Source of the DNA: Lentilactobacillus buchneri
Lineage (GTDB): Bacteria > Bacillota > Bacilli > Lactobacillales > Lactobacillaceae
Assembly (NCBI RefSeq): GCF_018314255.1
Contig: NZ_CP073066.1
Location: 248,001-312,000 of the forward strand
Direction: 5' to 3'
DNA: 64,000 nucleotides
This document shows positions 1 through 10,385 of the stretch, in pieces. Made by a program: the position numbers and the translations under genes. The number at the start of each line of letters is the position of its first letter. The stretch's first letter is position 1. The notes below the pieces were generated by a model. That model saw nothing but the letters and a program-made list of their open reading frames with translations. It had not been told where the DNA came from and did no database searches.

Positions 1-1124
1 TAAACGGCGGCAATCCCGTTTTGGACGTTAAAATCATCGTCCATCGCGTCAGTAAAGTCAGCGACAATCTGGCGGACTTCCTGGTCGGTTTTGGGATCAT
101 CACCCTCGTCAGCATTATGAAGCCGATATTCGAGGTTGTTGAAGGCCGTCTGCAGCTTTTTCAAGTTGCTGCTGGCTTCTTTGACACTGGCATCACTGTA
201 CTGGATTGGACGGCGATAATGGGTGGTCGACATCAATAGCCGAATCACTTGGCCATCCAAATTCTTAAGCAGATCATGAACCGTGATGAAGTTTCCCAGT
301 GACTTACTCATTTTCTCGTTATCGTCACCAATTGTCACGAAACCGTTGTGCATCCAGTATTTAACAAACGTCTGGCCTGTGTTGGCTTCGCTTTGAGCAC
401 GTTCATTCTCGTGATGCGGGAAAATTAAATCTTCTCCGCCACCGTGAATATCAATCGTTTTTCCCAAGTACTTGGTGGACATGACCGAGCATTCAATATG
501 CCATCCCGGCCTTCCCTTTCCCCAAGGAGAATCCCACGAAATCTCATCGCCTTTGGACTTTTTCCACAAGGCAAAATCAATTGGGTCTTCCTTTTTAGCC
601 ATTTCTTCAGGATTAACATGCTGGCTGGCACCGATTTCCAATTGATCAACGTTGATGTGTGGCAAGGCACCATAACTTTTGAATTTTCGAGCCCGGAAAT
701 AAACGTCACCGTCAACATCGTAGGCATAGCCTTTATCGACCAAGGTTTTAACGAAGTCGATAATTTCAGGAATGTTCTCAGTGGCCCGGGGGTGAATCAC
801 GTTGCTTGAAATGTTCAGCGCAGCCGTGTCCTGCATAAATGCGTTGATATACTTGTCGGCAATGGCGCCAACTGTCGTATGGTTCTGTCGAGCAGCATTA
901 ATCATCTTGTCGTCGACATCAGTAAAATTCGAAACGTACTTGACTTGATACCCCCGATACTCCAAGTATCTGCGAACAGTATCAAAGGCAATCGCGCTTC
1001 TGGCATTTCCAATATGAATGTAGTTGTACACGGTTGGGCCACAGACATACATTTTAACAACACCTGGGGTGATGGGTTCAAATTTTTCTTTTTTTCGCGT
1101 GAGGGTATTAAATATCTGCAACAT
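1..1124 (-). CDS. cysS: Cysteinyl-tRNA synthetase (3' end outside window)
   Basis: Class I cytoplasmic enzyme that charges tRNA-Cys with cysteine. Reading leftward from an ATG at 1124, the protein begins [15 protein letters not shown] and then [17 protein letters not shown], the HIGH-type ATP-binding motif with the zinc-ligand Cys of the family. The KMSKS loop is present near 296-325 ([10 protein letters not shown]). About 374 codons lie in the window; the C-terminal part is cut by the left edge. A GAGG ribosome binding site precedes the ATG. It lies 138 bp downstream of gltX, with a hairpin between them, and a possible promoter (TTAAAG, 18 bp, TATGAT) lies just upstream of the start, so it may be transcribed both by read-through and alone. 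Confidence 0.96.
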   Translation of the reverse strand, partial: MLQIFNTLTRKKEKFEPITPGVVKMYVCGPTVYNYIHIGNARSAIAFDTVRRYLEYRGYQVKYVSNFTDVDDKMINAARQNHTTVGAIADKYINAFMQDTAALNISSNVIHPRATENIPEIIDFVKTLVDKGYAYDVDGDVYFRARKFKSYGALPHINVDQLEIGASQHVNPEEMAKKEDPIDFALWKKSKGDEISWDSPWGKGRPGWHIECSVMSTKYLGKTIDIHGGGEDLIFPHHENERAQSEANTGQTFVKYWMHNGFVTIGDDNEKMSKSLGNFITVHDLLKNLDGQVIRLLMSTTHYRRPIQYSDASVKEASSNLKKLQTAFNNLEYRLHNADEGDDPKTDQEVRQIVADFTDAMDDDFNVQNGIAAV

Positions 1125-1200
1125 TTCGAATTCCTCTCTTTATCTTTTATATTCAAATAATATCATAATTCACATTGTTTTATTACTTTAACTATAACCC

Positions 1201-1235
1201 ATAATAAAAGGTCTCGCTGTAAATGCAACGAGACC
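1201..1235 (-). terminator. Intrinsic terminator after gltX
   Basis: A GGTCTCG/CGAGACC stem (1210-1235) is followed on the minus strand by TTTTATTAT. It lies 28 bp past the gltX stop and before cysS, and may act as a full terminator or a partial attenuator in the gltX-cysS transcript. I see no T-box core (no GGGTGGNACCGCG) here. Confidence 0.75.
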
Positions 1236-1262
1236 AATCGAATCAATAATATTTTTTATAAA

Positions 1263-2756
1263 TTACGCTTTATCGATTTGAGCCAGTGTTTCTTTGATAT
1301 GCGCGATGGCTTTTTGCTTTCCGACCAGTTCAACGGACTCTGGTAGTTCCGGACCGTGCATTTCGTGGGTCACGGCAATTCGGATTGGCATCCATAATTG
1401 ACGTCCCTTGATCTTAGTGTCCTTCTGGATGGCTTTGATGACTTTAAAGATTTCAACGGAGTCAAAAATGTCGAGTTTTTGAATTCGCTCAAGAAATTCT
1501 TTTAAGACCACCGGAGCCGTTTCATTGGAAATCTCTGCCAATGCATCACCGTCAATTTGTTCCGGCTCTTGAAAGAAGACCGAGGCCATGTCGTTAATCT
1601 GAGCCATATAACTCATTTCACGCTTATAGAGCATAATCAACTGACGAGCCCACTCGATTGTTTTGTTGTCGGGATTTTCAGGAATATTCCCACCGGCAAT
1701 CAACTGGCGCAGCGCCAAATCCATGATCGTACTGTTATCGGCTTCCTTAACGTACTGGTTGTTAATCCATTCCAACTTCTTGGAATCAAATTTGGCAGGT
1801 GACTTACTCAAACGAGTCTCGTCATACATCTTGATGAATTCTTTCTTGGTAAAGATTTCATCTTCACCTACCGGCGACCAGCCCAAGAGCAGAATGAAGT
1901 TAAACATTGCATCAGGCAGATAACCCAATTTGCGATACTGTTCAATAAACTGGAGGACTGATTCGTCACGCTTACTTAACTTTTTACCGGTATCAGCACT
2001 GATGATCAAACTCATATGCCCAAATCTTGGTGCCTGCCAGCCAAAAGCTTCGTAAATCATCAATTGCTTTGGCGTATTGGCAACATGATCATCTCCACGA
2101 AAAACGTGGCTAATCTTCATTAAATGATCATCGCAGACAACGGCAAAGTTGTATGTTGGCATGCCATCACGTTTCCGGATGACAAAATCGCCACCAATGG
2201 TATCTGAATTAAAGGAAACTTTACCTTTTACGATATCATCCCAAGCATATTCATGGTTCTTGGGAACTCGGAATCGAATAACCGGTTTTAAACCTTTTGC
2301 CTTGGCGTCAGCAATCGCTTGGGCCTTCTGGTCTTCGGTCATTCCTTCATATTCATATTCATAATGAGGCATTTCGCCGCGTGCTTTTTGGGCATCACGG
2401 TCGGCAGTAAGCTGCTCCTCAGTCCGGTATGATTCATAAGCTTTACCCTCATCGATCAACTGTTGGATCAATGGTGTGTAAATATCTTTTCGTTCTGATT
2501 GACGATAAGGACCATAATCGCCACCAACATCGGGACCTTCATCCCAGTCAAGACCGAGCCACTTTAGATTATCCAGTTGACTCTTCTCGCCGTCGGCAAC
2601 ATTTCGTTTGGTATCAGTATCCTCGATCCGAATGATGAATTTACCCTTGTTATGACGGGCAAATAAATAGTTAAAAATGGCTGTACGTGCATTGCCGATA
2701 TGCAAGTGGCCGGTTGGACTTGGAGCATAACGAACTCGAATTGCATTGTTTGCCAA
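1263..2756 (-). CDS. gltX: Glutamyl-tRNA synthetase
   Basis: Class I synthetase (497 aa, normal family length) that attaches glutamate to tRNA-Glu; in most Firmicutes the same enzyme also charges tRNA-Gln for later amidation. The HIGH motif is seen at about residues 17-22 (HLHIGNART), and the KMSKS-like motif as KKLSKRDES near residue 258. The C-terminal helical anticodon-binding region follows. The start is a TTG at 2756, supported by GAGG nine bases upstream. It sits between the PIN/TRAM gene and cysS, the usual order in Bacilli. Confidence 0.98.
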   Translation of the reverse strand: MANNAIRVRYAPSPTGHLHIGNARTAIFNYLFARHNKGKFIIRIEDTDTKRNVADGEKSQLDNLKWLGLDWDEGPDVGGDYGPYRQSERKDIYTPLIQQLIDEGKAYESYRTEEQLTADRDAQKARGEMPHYEYEYEGMTEDQKAQAIADAKAKGLKPVIRFRVPKNHEYAWDDIVKGKVSFNSDTIGGDFVIRKRDGMPTYNFAVVCDDHLMKISHVFRGDDHVANTPKQLMIYEAFGWQAPRFGHMSLIISADTGKKLSKRDESVLQFIEQYRKLGYLPDAMFNFILLLGWSPVGEDEIFTKKEFIKMYDETRLSKSPAKFDSKKLEWINNQYVKEADNSTIMDLALRQLIAGGNIPENPDNKTIEWARQLIMLYKREMSYMAQINDMASVFFQEPEQIDGDALAEISNETAPVVLKEFLERIQKLDIFDSVEIFKVIKAIQKDTKIKGRQLWMPIRIAVTHEMHGPELPESVELVGKQKAIAHIKETLAQIDKA

Positions 2757-2844
2757 TGTATAACGCCTCTTTCTTAAAAATAATCAAAATTTTGTCAGTG
2801 TTTAAAGTGTACAATGAACTTCGCCAAAAATAAAGGGAAGGCGG

Positions 2845-4011
2845 CTACTTCTTGTTATTTGACCCATTCTTGCCATTCCCTTTATTCTGATCAGGCTTAT
2901 CGGTAATGTTCTTGGTCGAATGTTCCGGACGGGCGAAGACCATTTTACCTGCATCTGTTTGAATAGCACTGGTTACGACAACATCAATGTGATCATTCAA
3001 GAAGTATCGACCGTCTTCGACAACGACCATCGTCCCGTCATCCAAATAAGCGACCCCCTGTTGGCGTTCGGTTCCGTTTTTAACAACCATCACGTTCAAC
3101 TTCTGGCCGGGCAGAATCTTCTGCCGCAGCGAGTTGGCAAGCGCATTAATGTTAAATACCTGGACGTTTTGGAATTGAATCACTTTGTTCAAGTTGAAAT
3201 CATTGGTGATAATTACACCATCAACGTCTTTAGCAAGCTGGATCAACTTACTGTCAACTTCTGGAATGTCCTCGTAATCCTTCTCGTAAATTTCGATCGG
3301 AATCAGATCTTCGTTCTGCAGCTTGTTTAAAATATCCAGGCCGCGGCGACCACGAACGCGTTTGACGCTGTCACTGGAGTCGGCAATGTACTGCAATTCA
3401 TACAACACAAACTTGGGAACTAACAAGGTGCCTTCAATAAACCCGGTTTTGACAACGTCATAAATTCGGCCATCAATCAAAATGTTGGTATCCAGAATTT
3501 TGTAGTGATGATAGTTCTTATCGACTGGTTTATCGATAATCTTTTCGTCGCCGGCCTTGGCAGTTTCTGACTTCCGCCGGGATTGAAACATTTTTCGCCA
3601 GCGATCACTCTGCGTATTGCCAATTCGGAAGCCAAAATAGCCCAGTACCAACATTAAGATCGTTGGAATCATGGTATTCAAGAAGAACGTGCGGGTTCTG
3701 AAGAATACAATCGAAATCAGGATGGCAACCACCAGCCCGATAATCAGGCCCAAGGTCCCAAAAAATAACGACAACGGACTTTGCTTTGTCAATCTGACTT
3801 CCACCCGATCGACCGCTTTGAGAATATAATTGCCGGTTAACAACGAAATAAAATAAAAAATAATTGCACCCACAACTGCGTTTGTCGCAGTGTTGTTAAA
3901 CAGCGTCCCATAGCGGACTTGGAATATCAGCCAGATCATCGGAAAATAACTGGCTCCAATTGCGGCGCCGGCTAATGTAAATACAATTCTAACAATTCTC
4001 TTTCTTTTCAA
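2845..4011 (-). CDS. yacL: Membrane-anchored PIN/TRAM domain protein (YacL type)
   Basis: 388-aa protein. The first ~130 residues hold about four hydrophobic segments. A PIN-like nuclease domain follows (LDTNILIDGR at about residues 173-182, then a second acidic cluster with ITNDFNLNKV near 270), and a TRAM RNA-binding domain lies at about 300-360. The tail is charged and rich in Lys, Asn and Gly. PIN domains are metal-dependent RNases, and the conserved Asp residues are present, but the substrate of YacL proteins is unknown to me. The start is TTG at 4011 with GAAGG upstream. It lies between radA and gltX in a leftward operon, its usual position in Firmicutes. Confidence 0.9.
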   Translation of the reverse strand: MKRKRIVRIVFTLAGAAIGASYFPMIWLIFQVRYGTLFNNTATNAVVGAIIFYFISLLTGNYILKAVDRVEVRLTKQSPLSLFFGTLGLIIGLVVAILISIVFFRTRTFFLNTMIPTILMLVLGYFGFRIGNTQSDRWRKMFQSRRKSETAKAGDEKIIDKPVDKNYHHYKILDTNILIDGRIYDVVKTGFIEGTLLVPKFVLYELQYIADSSDSVKRVRGRRGLDILNKLQNEDLIPIEIYEKDYEDIPEVDSKLIQLAKDVDGVIITNDFNLNKVIQFQNVQVFNINALANSLRQKILPGQKLNVMVVKNGTERQQGVAYLDDGTMVVVEDGRYFLNDHIDVVVTSAIQTDAGKMVFARPEHSTKNITDKPDQNKGNGKNGSNNKK

Positions 4012-4037
4012 AAATATCGCCTTCTCTCAATTTTCCT

Positions 4038-5411
4038 TTAACCAAGTGCAAGCTTTAAAGCTTGAGCAAGGGTTGAAACCCCAACTACCGAAATGCCAGT
4101 CGGTGGATTCCAGCCCTGAAGATTGTTGGCTGGAACCAAGACCCGTTTGAAACCGAGTTTTTGGGCCTCAGCAACCCGCTGCTCAATTCGGGTAACGCGG
4201 CGAACTTCACCGGTTAGCCCAAGTTCGCCGACATAACACTCCGTCGGGCTGGTGCCGCGGTTTTTGTAAGATGAAGCGATGCTGACCGCAATTGCCAAAT
4301 CAATGGCCGGCTCATCCAGTTTAACGCCCCCGGCAGCCTTTAAGTAGGCATCCTGATTCTGCAGCATCAATCCCGCCCGCTTTTCCAAAACGGCCATAAT
4401 CAACGACACCCGATTGCGGTCCAGCCCAGTGGCAGTTCGTTGCGCATTACCGAAAACCGAGGCCGTTACCAGAGCCTGAATTTCAACCAGGATTGGTCTG
4501 GTTCCCTCCATGGAAACAACAATGGCCGATCCGGTAGCGTCTTTCAGCCGTTCTTCCAAGAAGATTTCTGAAGGATTCTTAACCTCCCTCAGACCGTCAG
4601 TCCGCATTTCAAAAACGCCCAGTTCATTCGTCGAGCCAAAACGGTTTTTGACAGTCCGCAAAATCCGGTAAGAATGGTGCAGGTCACCTTCGAAATACAA
4701 CACGGTGTCGACCATGTGCTCCAAAATCTTCGGCCCGGCAATCGCACCGCCTTTTGTCACGTGGCCAACAACGAATACAGTGATTCCCTGACCTTTGGCA
4801 ATGTTCATTAAATCAGCGGTCACTTCTCGAATCTGTGCCACCGATCCAGTTGCTGACTGCAGCTCTGGAATCTGCATGGTTTGAACGGAGTCGATGACCA
4901 CTGCATCTGGCTTCATCTCGTTAATGGTATCTTTGATGACATCCATATCGGTTTCGGGGTAGACATAAAGATTTTCCCCATTGACACCAAGCCGATCAGC
5001 CCGCATTTTGATTTGGGAGGCACTCTCTTCACCTGAAACGTACAAAATCTTACCGGATTTACTGAGCTGACCGGAAACTTGCAGCATCAAAGTTGATTTA
5101 CCAATGCCGGGGTCTCCGCCAATTAAGATCAGCGATCCTGGAACCACGCCCCCGCCGAGGACCCGGTTAAGTTCTTCCATGTCGGTTTTAAAGCGGATAT
5201 CCTTATGAAACTCAACTTTATTAATTGATTCCGGCTCATTGTCATGGATACCGTTTCTGCGAAGGCTTTGGGTTGCCATTGTGCTATTTTTGGGGGTGAT
5301 GGTTTCTTCAACCAAGGTGTTCCATTCATTACAGTTCGGGCAACGTCCCAAATATCTTGGGGAAATGTAGCCGCAGTTTTGACATACAAATTGGGTTTTA
5401 ACTTTTGCCAA
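4038..5411 (-). CDS. radA: DNA repair protein RadA
   Basis: 457-aa RecA-like ATPase that helps branch migration and processing of recombination intermediates. Domains in order: C4 zinc finger (Cys10, 13, 24, 27 in [18 protein letters not shown]), RecA core with Walker [11 protein letters not shown] at 98-107, the RadA-specific KNRFG motif near 258, and a C-terminal Lon-protease-like domain (family knowledge says it is not proteolytic). The start is TTG at 5411 with AGGAG upstream. The downstream gene begins 26 bp further on, which suggests cotranscription. Confidence 0.97.
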   Translation of the reverse strand: MAKVKTQFVCQNCGYISPRYLGRCPNCNEWNTLVEETITPKNSTMATQSLRRNGIHDNEPESINKVEFHKDIRFKTDMEELNRVLGGGVVPGSLILIGGDPGIGKSTLMLQVSGQLSKSGKILYVSGEESASQIKMRADRLGVNGENLYVYPETDMDVIKDTINEMKPDAVVIDSVQTMQIPELQSATGSVAQIREVTADLMNIAKGQGITVFVVGHVTKGGAIAGPKILEHMVDTVLYFEGDLHHSYRILRTVKNRFGSTNELGVFEMRTDGLREVKNPSEIFLEERLKDATGSAIVVSMEGTRPILVEIQALVTASVFGNAQRTATGLDRNRVSLIMAVLEKRAGLMLQNQDAYLKAAGGVKLDEPAIDLAIAVSIASSYKNRGTSPTECYVGELGLTGEVRRVTRIEQRVAEAQKLGFKRVLVPANNLQGWNPPTGISVVGVSTLAQALKLALG

Positions 5412-5505
5412 CTAAATTCTCCTCTTATACTTACACTATCAATATTTTAGCACTTTATGAATCAAGGTTGACGAAATGCCGGCGGACTTTACATCATCTT
5501 ATAAA

Positions 5506-6045
5506 TTATTGACCTGACGAACCAAAACCACCGCTTCGGGTCTGTTTTTTGCGTTGGTCGTCCTGGTCCGCCAACAGATATGGCAGGAAAATACCTTGGG
5601 CAATCCGTTCGCCCTTCTTGATCTTAATGTCAGTGATCCCAAAGTTGAGGATCTGAACAAAGATTTCGCCCTCATTACTTTGATTATTATAATAATCAGA
5701 ATCGATCACGCCAATACCGTTTGGAATCACCAATCCACGTTTTAATGGGTTGCTGGATCGATTGGCAATCACGAGCACTTCATCAGGCTGCATATAGGAC
5801 TTAATCCCCGTTGGAATTAGGAATGGCTTAAGCACTTTTTTGGCCTCGGCAATGCTGTCTTCCCGAACCGTTTTCTCATGTTTAAGTGCCCAAAGGACTT
5901 TCAAAAAATTCAATTTCCAGATCGATGGAATCACCATATCGGCAGCACTTTCAAAGTCATATCCTGCTGCGTTCTCCGTCGTTCGGTAAGGCAGGCTTAA
6001 GTTTTCGTCTGCATATTTTGAGACAATTTCAAATCCACGTTTCAT
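5506..6045 (-). CDS. dut: dUTP diphosphatase (dUTPase)
   Basis: 179-aa trimeric-type dUTPase, which hydrolyses dUTP to dUMP and pyrophosphate and so keeps uracil out of DNA. Visible family features are an early RTTENAAGYD segment, the uridine-binding GIGVIDSDYYN-type motif at about residues 118-128, a KKGERIAQGIFLPY motif, and a Gly/Ser-rich C-terminal arm (GGFGSSGQ) like the motif that closes over the active site. I chose the ATG at 6045 (MKRGFE) because GGAG lies eight bases upstream; an in-frame TTG seven codons earlier would overlap that site. It is divergent from rpiA and leads the radA block. Confidence 0.93.
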   Translation of the reverse strand: MKRGFEIVSKYADENLSLPYRTTENAAGYDFESAADMVIPSIWKLNFLKVLWALKHEKTVREDSIAEAKKVLKPFLIPTGIKSYMQPDEVLVIANRSSNPLKRGLVIPNGIGVIDSDYYNNQSNEGEIFVQILNFGITDIKIKKGERIAQGIFLPYLLADQDDQRKKQTRSGGFGSSGQ

Positions 6046-6189
6046 ATGTCTGGCTCCTTCTGTCAATATATTCTATTATTGTAGTATAAACTATGTGAAG
6101 CTGTTTGCACAGATTGACAAAGATGGTAAAGTATCGCAGTATAATGGTGTAGTCAAACCTTTAAACAACTTTGAAATGAGGGAACAAAT

Positions 6190-6873
6190 ATGAAACATCA
6201 AGACGAGTTGAAGCAGTCTGTGGGGAAGGCCGCTGTTAAGTTCATCGAAGACGGCATGACCGTTGGTTTGGGCACTGGATCTACCGTCAAATTCATGGTC
6301 GATGCTTTGGGCGAACGAGTGAAGTCCGAACACCTCTCAATTGTCGGTGTCCCAACTTCAGAACGGACCCGTGAACAGGCCAACAGTCTCGGTATCAAAA
6401 CCAAGGGATTAGACGAGATTGACCACATTGATCTAACCATCGATGGTGCTGATGAGATTAACCGGACCTTCCAGGGAATCAAGGGTGGCGGTGCCGCTCA
6501 TCTTTGGGAAAAGATCGTAGCGATTAATTCCGATAAGAACATGTGGATTGTCGACAGCAGCAAAATGGTTGATGAGTTGGGTTCTTTCCCACTGCCACTA
6601 GAAGTCATCCCTTACGGCAGCCACCAACTGCTTAAACGCCTTGATGCCAAAGGTTATCACCCAAAGTTTAGGATGAATGGCGATCAGTACGTCAAAACCG
6701 ACTCCAACAATTACGTGATTGATTTGCACTTAGGTCAAATTGAACGACCCCACCATTTGGCACTTGAATTGGACCAAATGACCGGAATCGTCGAACATGG
6801 ACTGTTCCTTGATCTGGTTAACACTGTCATTGTTGGCCGTGAAGATGGGCCGCAGACCATTCAAGCCCGCTAA
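6190..6873 (+). CDS. rpiA: Ribose-5-phosphate isomerase A
   Basis: 227-aa enzyme interconverting ribose 5-phosphate and ribulose 5-phosphate in the pentose phosphate/phosphoketolase route. Family motifs are [11 protein letters not shown] near residue 27, TIDGADEI near 80 and [11 protein letters not shown] near 97, which hold the phosphate-binding and catalytic residues. The ATG follows GAGGG. A TATAAT at 6140-6145 lies upstream, with a TTGACA at 6114-6119 at a long 20-bp spacing, so the promoter is plausible but not ideal. It is transcribed alone and followed by a terminator. Confidence 0.97.
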   Translation: MKHQDELKQSVGKAAVKFIEDGMTVGLGTGSTVKFMVDALGERVKSEHLSIVGVPTSERTREQANSLGIKTKGLDEIDHIDLTIDGADEINRTFQGIKGGGAAHLWEKIVAINSDKNMWIVDSSKMVDELGSFPLPLEVIPYGSHQLLKRLDAKGYHPKFRMNGDQYVKTDSNNYVIDLHLGQIERPHHLALELDQMTGIVEHGLFLDLVNTVIVGREDGPQTIQAR

Positions 6874-6889
6874 TTGAATAAAAACTGAC

Positions 6890-6938
6890 AACAGCCGGAA
6901 ATGCGATCAAAACGATTCGCAGCCGGCTGTTTGCCGTT
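6890..6938 (+). terminator. Intrinsic terminator after rpiA
   Basis: ACAGCCGG (6891-6898) pairs with CCGGCTGT (6923-6930); the loop contains a smaller GCGATCAAAACGATTCGC hairpin. A T-containing run follows. It lies 17 bp past the rpiA stop. Confidence 0.75.
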
Positions 6939-7013
6939 TAAAAGCACCCTGCTCACTAGCCCTTTTTAATAAATGAGCGTAAAATAAGATTCTATTAAGG
7001 AGAGTGATCATTT

Positions 7014-8348
7014 TTGACAGCAGAAATTAATTTAGATCAAATCAGCAAGTACCAGAAGAATCTTGATAATCGAAAAGATTCGAAAGTGATTGAACGGGCA
7101 GTTACCCACCAGGGCATTTTGGAAAGCAGCGAAGACTTTACCGCTGAAGGCAAAATGAGCCCGGTATTTTCAATCGATCTTTCAACTGGAAAAGTTGCTG
7201 ATCAAAAGCAAAGTGGTCGATGCTGGATGTTTGCCGCCCTCAATACGATGCGCATTCACCTCATGAACACTTATAAGGTTCCGGATGATTTCGAATTATC
7301 CCAAAACTACACCAACTTCTGGGATAAATTTGAAAAAGCCAATTATTTCTTGGAAAACGTCTTAAAAACTGCCGACCAGCCCCTTGATTCACGTAAAGTT
7401 GCCTGGCTGATGGCAACGCCACAACAAGATGGCGGTCAATGGGATATGCTTTGTGCCCTGATTGAAAAATATGGGATCGTTCCCAAGTCAGCAATGCCGG
7501 AAACCTTCAACAGTAATCGCTCATCTCAGCTCAACAAGTTCTTGAACCTGAAGCTTCGTCATGACGCCGTTGCCTTACGTGAATTGGTTGCTGACAAGGC
7601 GTCTGAGGCTAAGATTGCCGAAACCAAGGACAATATGATGAGTGAAGTATACCGCATGTTGACCTACGCACTCGGTGAACCAGCCACCAAATTTGACTTC
7701 GAATACCGCGACAAGGATAAGAATTATCACTTTGACGCTGGCATCACCCCACAAGAATTCTTCAAAAAATACGTTAACTTAAACTTGGAAGACTACGTTT
7801 CCCTGATCAACTCACCCACTGATGACAAGCCATTCAATAAGACCTACACAATTGAAATGTTGGGCAACGTTGTCAATGGCCGGCCGGTCAAACATTTGAA
7901 CCTGGAAATGTCTGAACTCAAAAAGTTGGCAATTAAACAGCTGCAAAATGGCGAATCCGTTTGGTTCGGAAGTGACGTTGGCCAAAGTTCCAACACCAAA
8001 AAAGGAATCATGGACACCAGCCTTTATGCACCCGACGAATTATTCGATTCAGATTTGTCGATGTCAAAAGCTGAACGTTTGGATTACGGCGAAAGCTTGA
8101 TGACCCACGCCATGGTGATTACCGGAGTCGATCTGGTCGACGGCCAACCAACCAAGTGGAAGGTTGAAAACAGCTGGGGCGAAAAAGTCGGCACCAAAGG
8201 CTACTTCGTGATGAGTGACGACTGGATGAACGAATTCGTGTACCAGTTCGTGATCAACAAGAAGTACCTCACCGACGAACAGCTTGAAGCTCAAAAACAA
8301 GAGCCAATTGTTTTGAAGCCTTGGGATCCAATGGGTGCCTTAGCCTAA
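7014..8348 (+). CDS. pepC: Aminopeptidase C (C1 family cysteine peptidase)
   Basis: 444-aa cytoplasmic cysteine aminopeptidase of the bleomycin hydrolase/PepC family; it removes N-terminal residues from peptides and serves peptide nutrition in lactic acid bacteria. The catalytic Cys is in QSGRCWMFAALN (Cys70), the His in THAMVITGVD (about 364) and the Asn in VENSWGEK (about 386). The protein ends MGALA; a short C-terminal arm reaching the active site is typical of the family. The start is TTG at 7014, supported by AAGGAGAG ten bases upstream; no ATG fits as well. It is a single gene between terminators. Confidence 0.97.
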   Translation: MTAEINLDQISKYQKNLDNRKDSKVIERAVTHQGILESSEDFTAEGKMSPVFSIDLSTGKVADQKQSGRCWMFAALNTMRIHLMNTYKVPDDFELSQNYTNFWDKFEKANYFLENVLKTADQPLDSRKVAWLMATPQQDGGQWDMLCALIEKYGIVPKSAMPETFNSNRSSQLNKFLNLKLRHDAVALRELVADKASEAKIAETKDNMMSEVYRMLTYALGEPATKFDFEYRDKDKNYHFDAGITPQEFFKKYVNLNLEDYVSLINSPTDDKPFNKTYTIEMLGNVVNGRPVKHLNLEMSELKKLAIKQLQNGESVWFGSDVGQSSNTKKGIMDTSLYAPDELFDSDLSMSKAERLDYGESLMTHAMVITGVDLVDGQPTKWKVENSWGEKVGTKGYFVMSDDWMNEFVYQFVINKKYLTDEQLEAQKQEPIVLKPWDPMGALA

Positions 8349-8365
8349 GAATTTGTTCTTAAAAG

Positions 8366-8407
8366 ATAAATACGACAAGTCAGGTTATCTGATTTGTCGT
8401 ATTTTTT
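8366..8407. terminator. Bidirectional terminator between pepC and phosphoglycerate mutase
   Basis: A near-perfect 16-bp stem (8368-8383 with 8390-8405, AATACGACAAGTCAG against CTGATTTGTCGTATT) has a T-run on the + side and an A-rich left side, so it can end pepC on + and the mutase gene on -. Confidence 0.85.
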
Positions 8408-8430
8408 ATGGTCTATTAAATTGCAACGAA

Positions 8431-9102
8431 CTACTCCATGAACGATTTACTGATAATGTTTAATTGCTCATCGAAATCGTATCGAATCGGTTTGCCGTTA
8501 GGAACCTCCACGTTGGGGATTTCTTCATCTGAAATATTTTCCAGAAATTTGATCAAGGCGCGTAAGGTACTTCCGTGAGCGACAATCAATTGGTTCTTGT
8601 TGTCTAACAACTTCGGCGCAATCTGATCAACCCAGTATGGAATCAATCTCTGTTGTGCCATTTCCAGACTTTCGCCCAACGGAATTTGGACACCATAACG
8701 ATCATAACGGGGATCTTCGTCCCGCTTGGCCAAAAGCGGCGGCACAACGGTAAAACTTCGCCGCCAAATTTTGAGCTGCTTTGCGCCTACCCGTTCTTTG
8801 ACTTTAAGTTTATTTTTCCCACGAAGGCCACCGTAGTGACGTTCGTTAAGGCGCCAGGATTTATGCTCCGGAATAAAGTTTTGACCAATTTCATCCAAGA
8901 CAATGTTGGTGGTGATAATCGCCCGTTTCAGAAATGACGTATGAACGTCATCAAACTGAATTTGAGATTTGGCAATCACTTTCCCAGCACTGTGGGCCTG
9001 TCGAACCCCTTTATCGGTCAAGGGTACATCGCTCCAGCCGGTAAAAATGTTGTCCCGGTTGGCTTGGCTTTCTCCGTGGCGCATGATGACTAGTGTTGGC
9101 AC
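8431..9102 (-). CDS. 2,3-bisphosphoglycerate-dependent phosphoglycerate mutase family protein
   Basis: 223-aa histidine phosphatase superfamily protein. The catalytic phospho-His lies in [10 protein letters not shown] (His9); the second His is in [12 protein letters not shown]. The [11 protein letters not shown] and [11 protein letters not shown] segments are those of dPGM enzymes, which interconvert 3- and 2-phosphoglycerate. I chose the GTG at 9102 because GAGGA sits seven bases upstream and the protein then begins exactly at the conserved [11 protein letters not shown]; the 47 codons before it have no family similarity and overlap the next gene. It is somewhat divergent from the main glycolytic GpmA, so a paralogue is possible. 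Confidence 0.88.
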   Translation of the reverse strand: MPTLVIMRHGESQANRDNIFTGWSDVPLTDKGVRQAHSAGKVIAKSQIQFDDVHTSFLKRAIITTNIVLDEIGQNFIPEHKSWRLNERHYGGLRGKNKLKVKERVGAKQLKIWRRSFTVVPPLLAKRDEDPRYDRYGVQIPLGESLEMAQQRLIPYWVDQIAPKLLDNKNQLIVAHGSTLRALIKFLENISDEEIPNVEVPNGKPIRYDFDEQLNIISKSFME

Positions 9103-9229
9103 GTTTACATCCTCTTTACTCAAATTAATTTGTTCACAAATAAATTCATAAAAAAGATGACCGAAGCCACCTTCTAATCTTCTCAACCTCTCAAGTCGTT
9201 GTGTGAACAGACTCAGTGTAGCATTTCTC

Positions 9230-10174
9230 CTAAAGCTTCTCAACCAAAACCATTAGAACCGGAATCATGATCAGACTCAACAACGTGGTTTCAGCCACCA
9301 TGATGGAAGCATATTCGGAATCGGCATGATACAACCTGGAAACAACCGGCGCATTGGTCATAATCGGCATTGCAGACTGCATGATGAAAACTTGTTTCAT
9401 CATCACCGGCATCGGCGTTGGAATGACCAATAGCGACATAATGATTGGGGCCAGCATAAACCGCCCAAACAAAATCAAGAAGTTACTGCGGTCGAAATGA
9501 ACGTTCGTTAAATCAACACTATTGATGGAAATTCCAATAAAAATCATGGACAGCGGAATCGTTAAATTCCCTATGTAATTAAAATCCTGCATCAAAAAAT
9601 CAGGCAGGGTGACGTGCATCAATACCAATACGACACCGACCATGAAACCAAGCAAAGGCGGTGAAAAAACCTTCTTGAGAGTTTGCTTCCAATTAAATGA
9701 AGCCTCACCTTTGCCATCTTTTTGGATCAAATAAACCCCCAGTGTCCAAAAGAATGTCGTGTTGGCCATATAGTAGACCAACACAAACGGCAAACTGGAT
9801 TTTCCAAACAGCGCCATGTTAACCGGCAGCCCAACGAAAACGGTGTTTGAGTTGGAAAACATGGACATGAACAACCCAGAATGCATTTTGGGAATCTTGG
9901 CAAATTTGACCACGAAGATTGAAACAATGTAAAGTGACAGCATCGAAACGATTGGGAAAAATAAGTCAGGAAGTGTGGTCAGCAACTTCTTGGCAGTAAA
10001 TTTTTCCATAATGGTTGAAATCATGTAGGCCGGTAAGGCAACCTGAGTTACCAGGCGGGCAATCATGCTGGTCATCTTACCGTCAAACCAATCGTTTCTG
10101 GCTAACACAAACCCCAAGGCAATCATGATCAGGATAATTAAAACCCCAGAAACAGCATTATAAAAAACTTCCAT
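9230..10174 (-). CDS. Auxin efflux carrier (AEC) family permease
   Basis: About 314 aa, almost wholly hydrophobic, with roughly ten membrane segments in two halves separated by a short charged loop (QKDGKGEAS). This is the AEC family pattern, which in lactic acid bacteria includes malate/organic acid transporters; the substrate cannot be told from sequence. The start is the second ATG (10174), seven bases after GAGG; the ATG two codons earlier overlaps that site. It lies upstream of the mutase gene, with about 127 bp between, and is divergent from the LCP gene. Confidence 0.85.
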   Translation of the reverse strand: MEVFYNAVSGVLIILIMIALGFVLARNDWFDGKMTSMIARLVTQVALPAYMISTIMEKFTAKKLLTTLPDLFFPIVSMLSLYIVSIFVVKFAKIPKMHSGLFMSMFSNSNTVFVGLPVNMALFGKSSLPFVLVYYMANTTFFWTLGVYLIQKDGKGEASFNWKQTLKKVFSPPLLGFMVGVVLVLMHVTLPDFLMQDFNYIGNLTIPLSMIFIGISINSVDLTNVHFDRSNFLILFGRFMLAPIIMSLLVIPTPMPVMMKQVFIMQSAMPIMTNAPVVSRLYHADSEYASIMVAETTLLSLIMIPVLMVLVEKL

Positions 10175-10385
10175 AAACATTCCTCAATTCTAAAAATCAA
10201 TAACAATGAATTATTATAACACAATTAGAATCCACAGCCGGTTATAATTTTTGGTATAATTGAACAAGTTGGTCACAACAGATGTTACAATTATTAAATA
10301 ATGTTTAAATAACCGAAGATTTCTGCAATCAAGTCCAAATCTGCCATATACTTTTGGGAGAATTTTTTGTAAATGAGGAGTCAAT

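Noticed and set aside
1125..1262. T-box leader before cysS
   Set aside because: The gap is too short and lacks the GGGTGGNACCGCG core; only a terminator stem is seen.
2920..3330. Open frame on + strand opposite the PIN/TRAM gene
   Set aside because: Antisense shadow of a clear gene, no ribosome binding site; same reasoning for the other long antisense frames such as 24065-24817 and 59726-60073.
9103..9243. 47-codon N-terminal extension of the phosphoglycerate mutase
   Set aside because: No family similarity, overlaps the permease gene, and a better GTG start with GAGGA exists at 9102.
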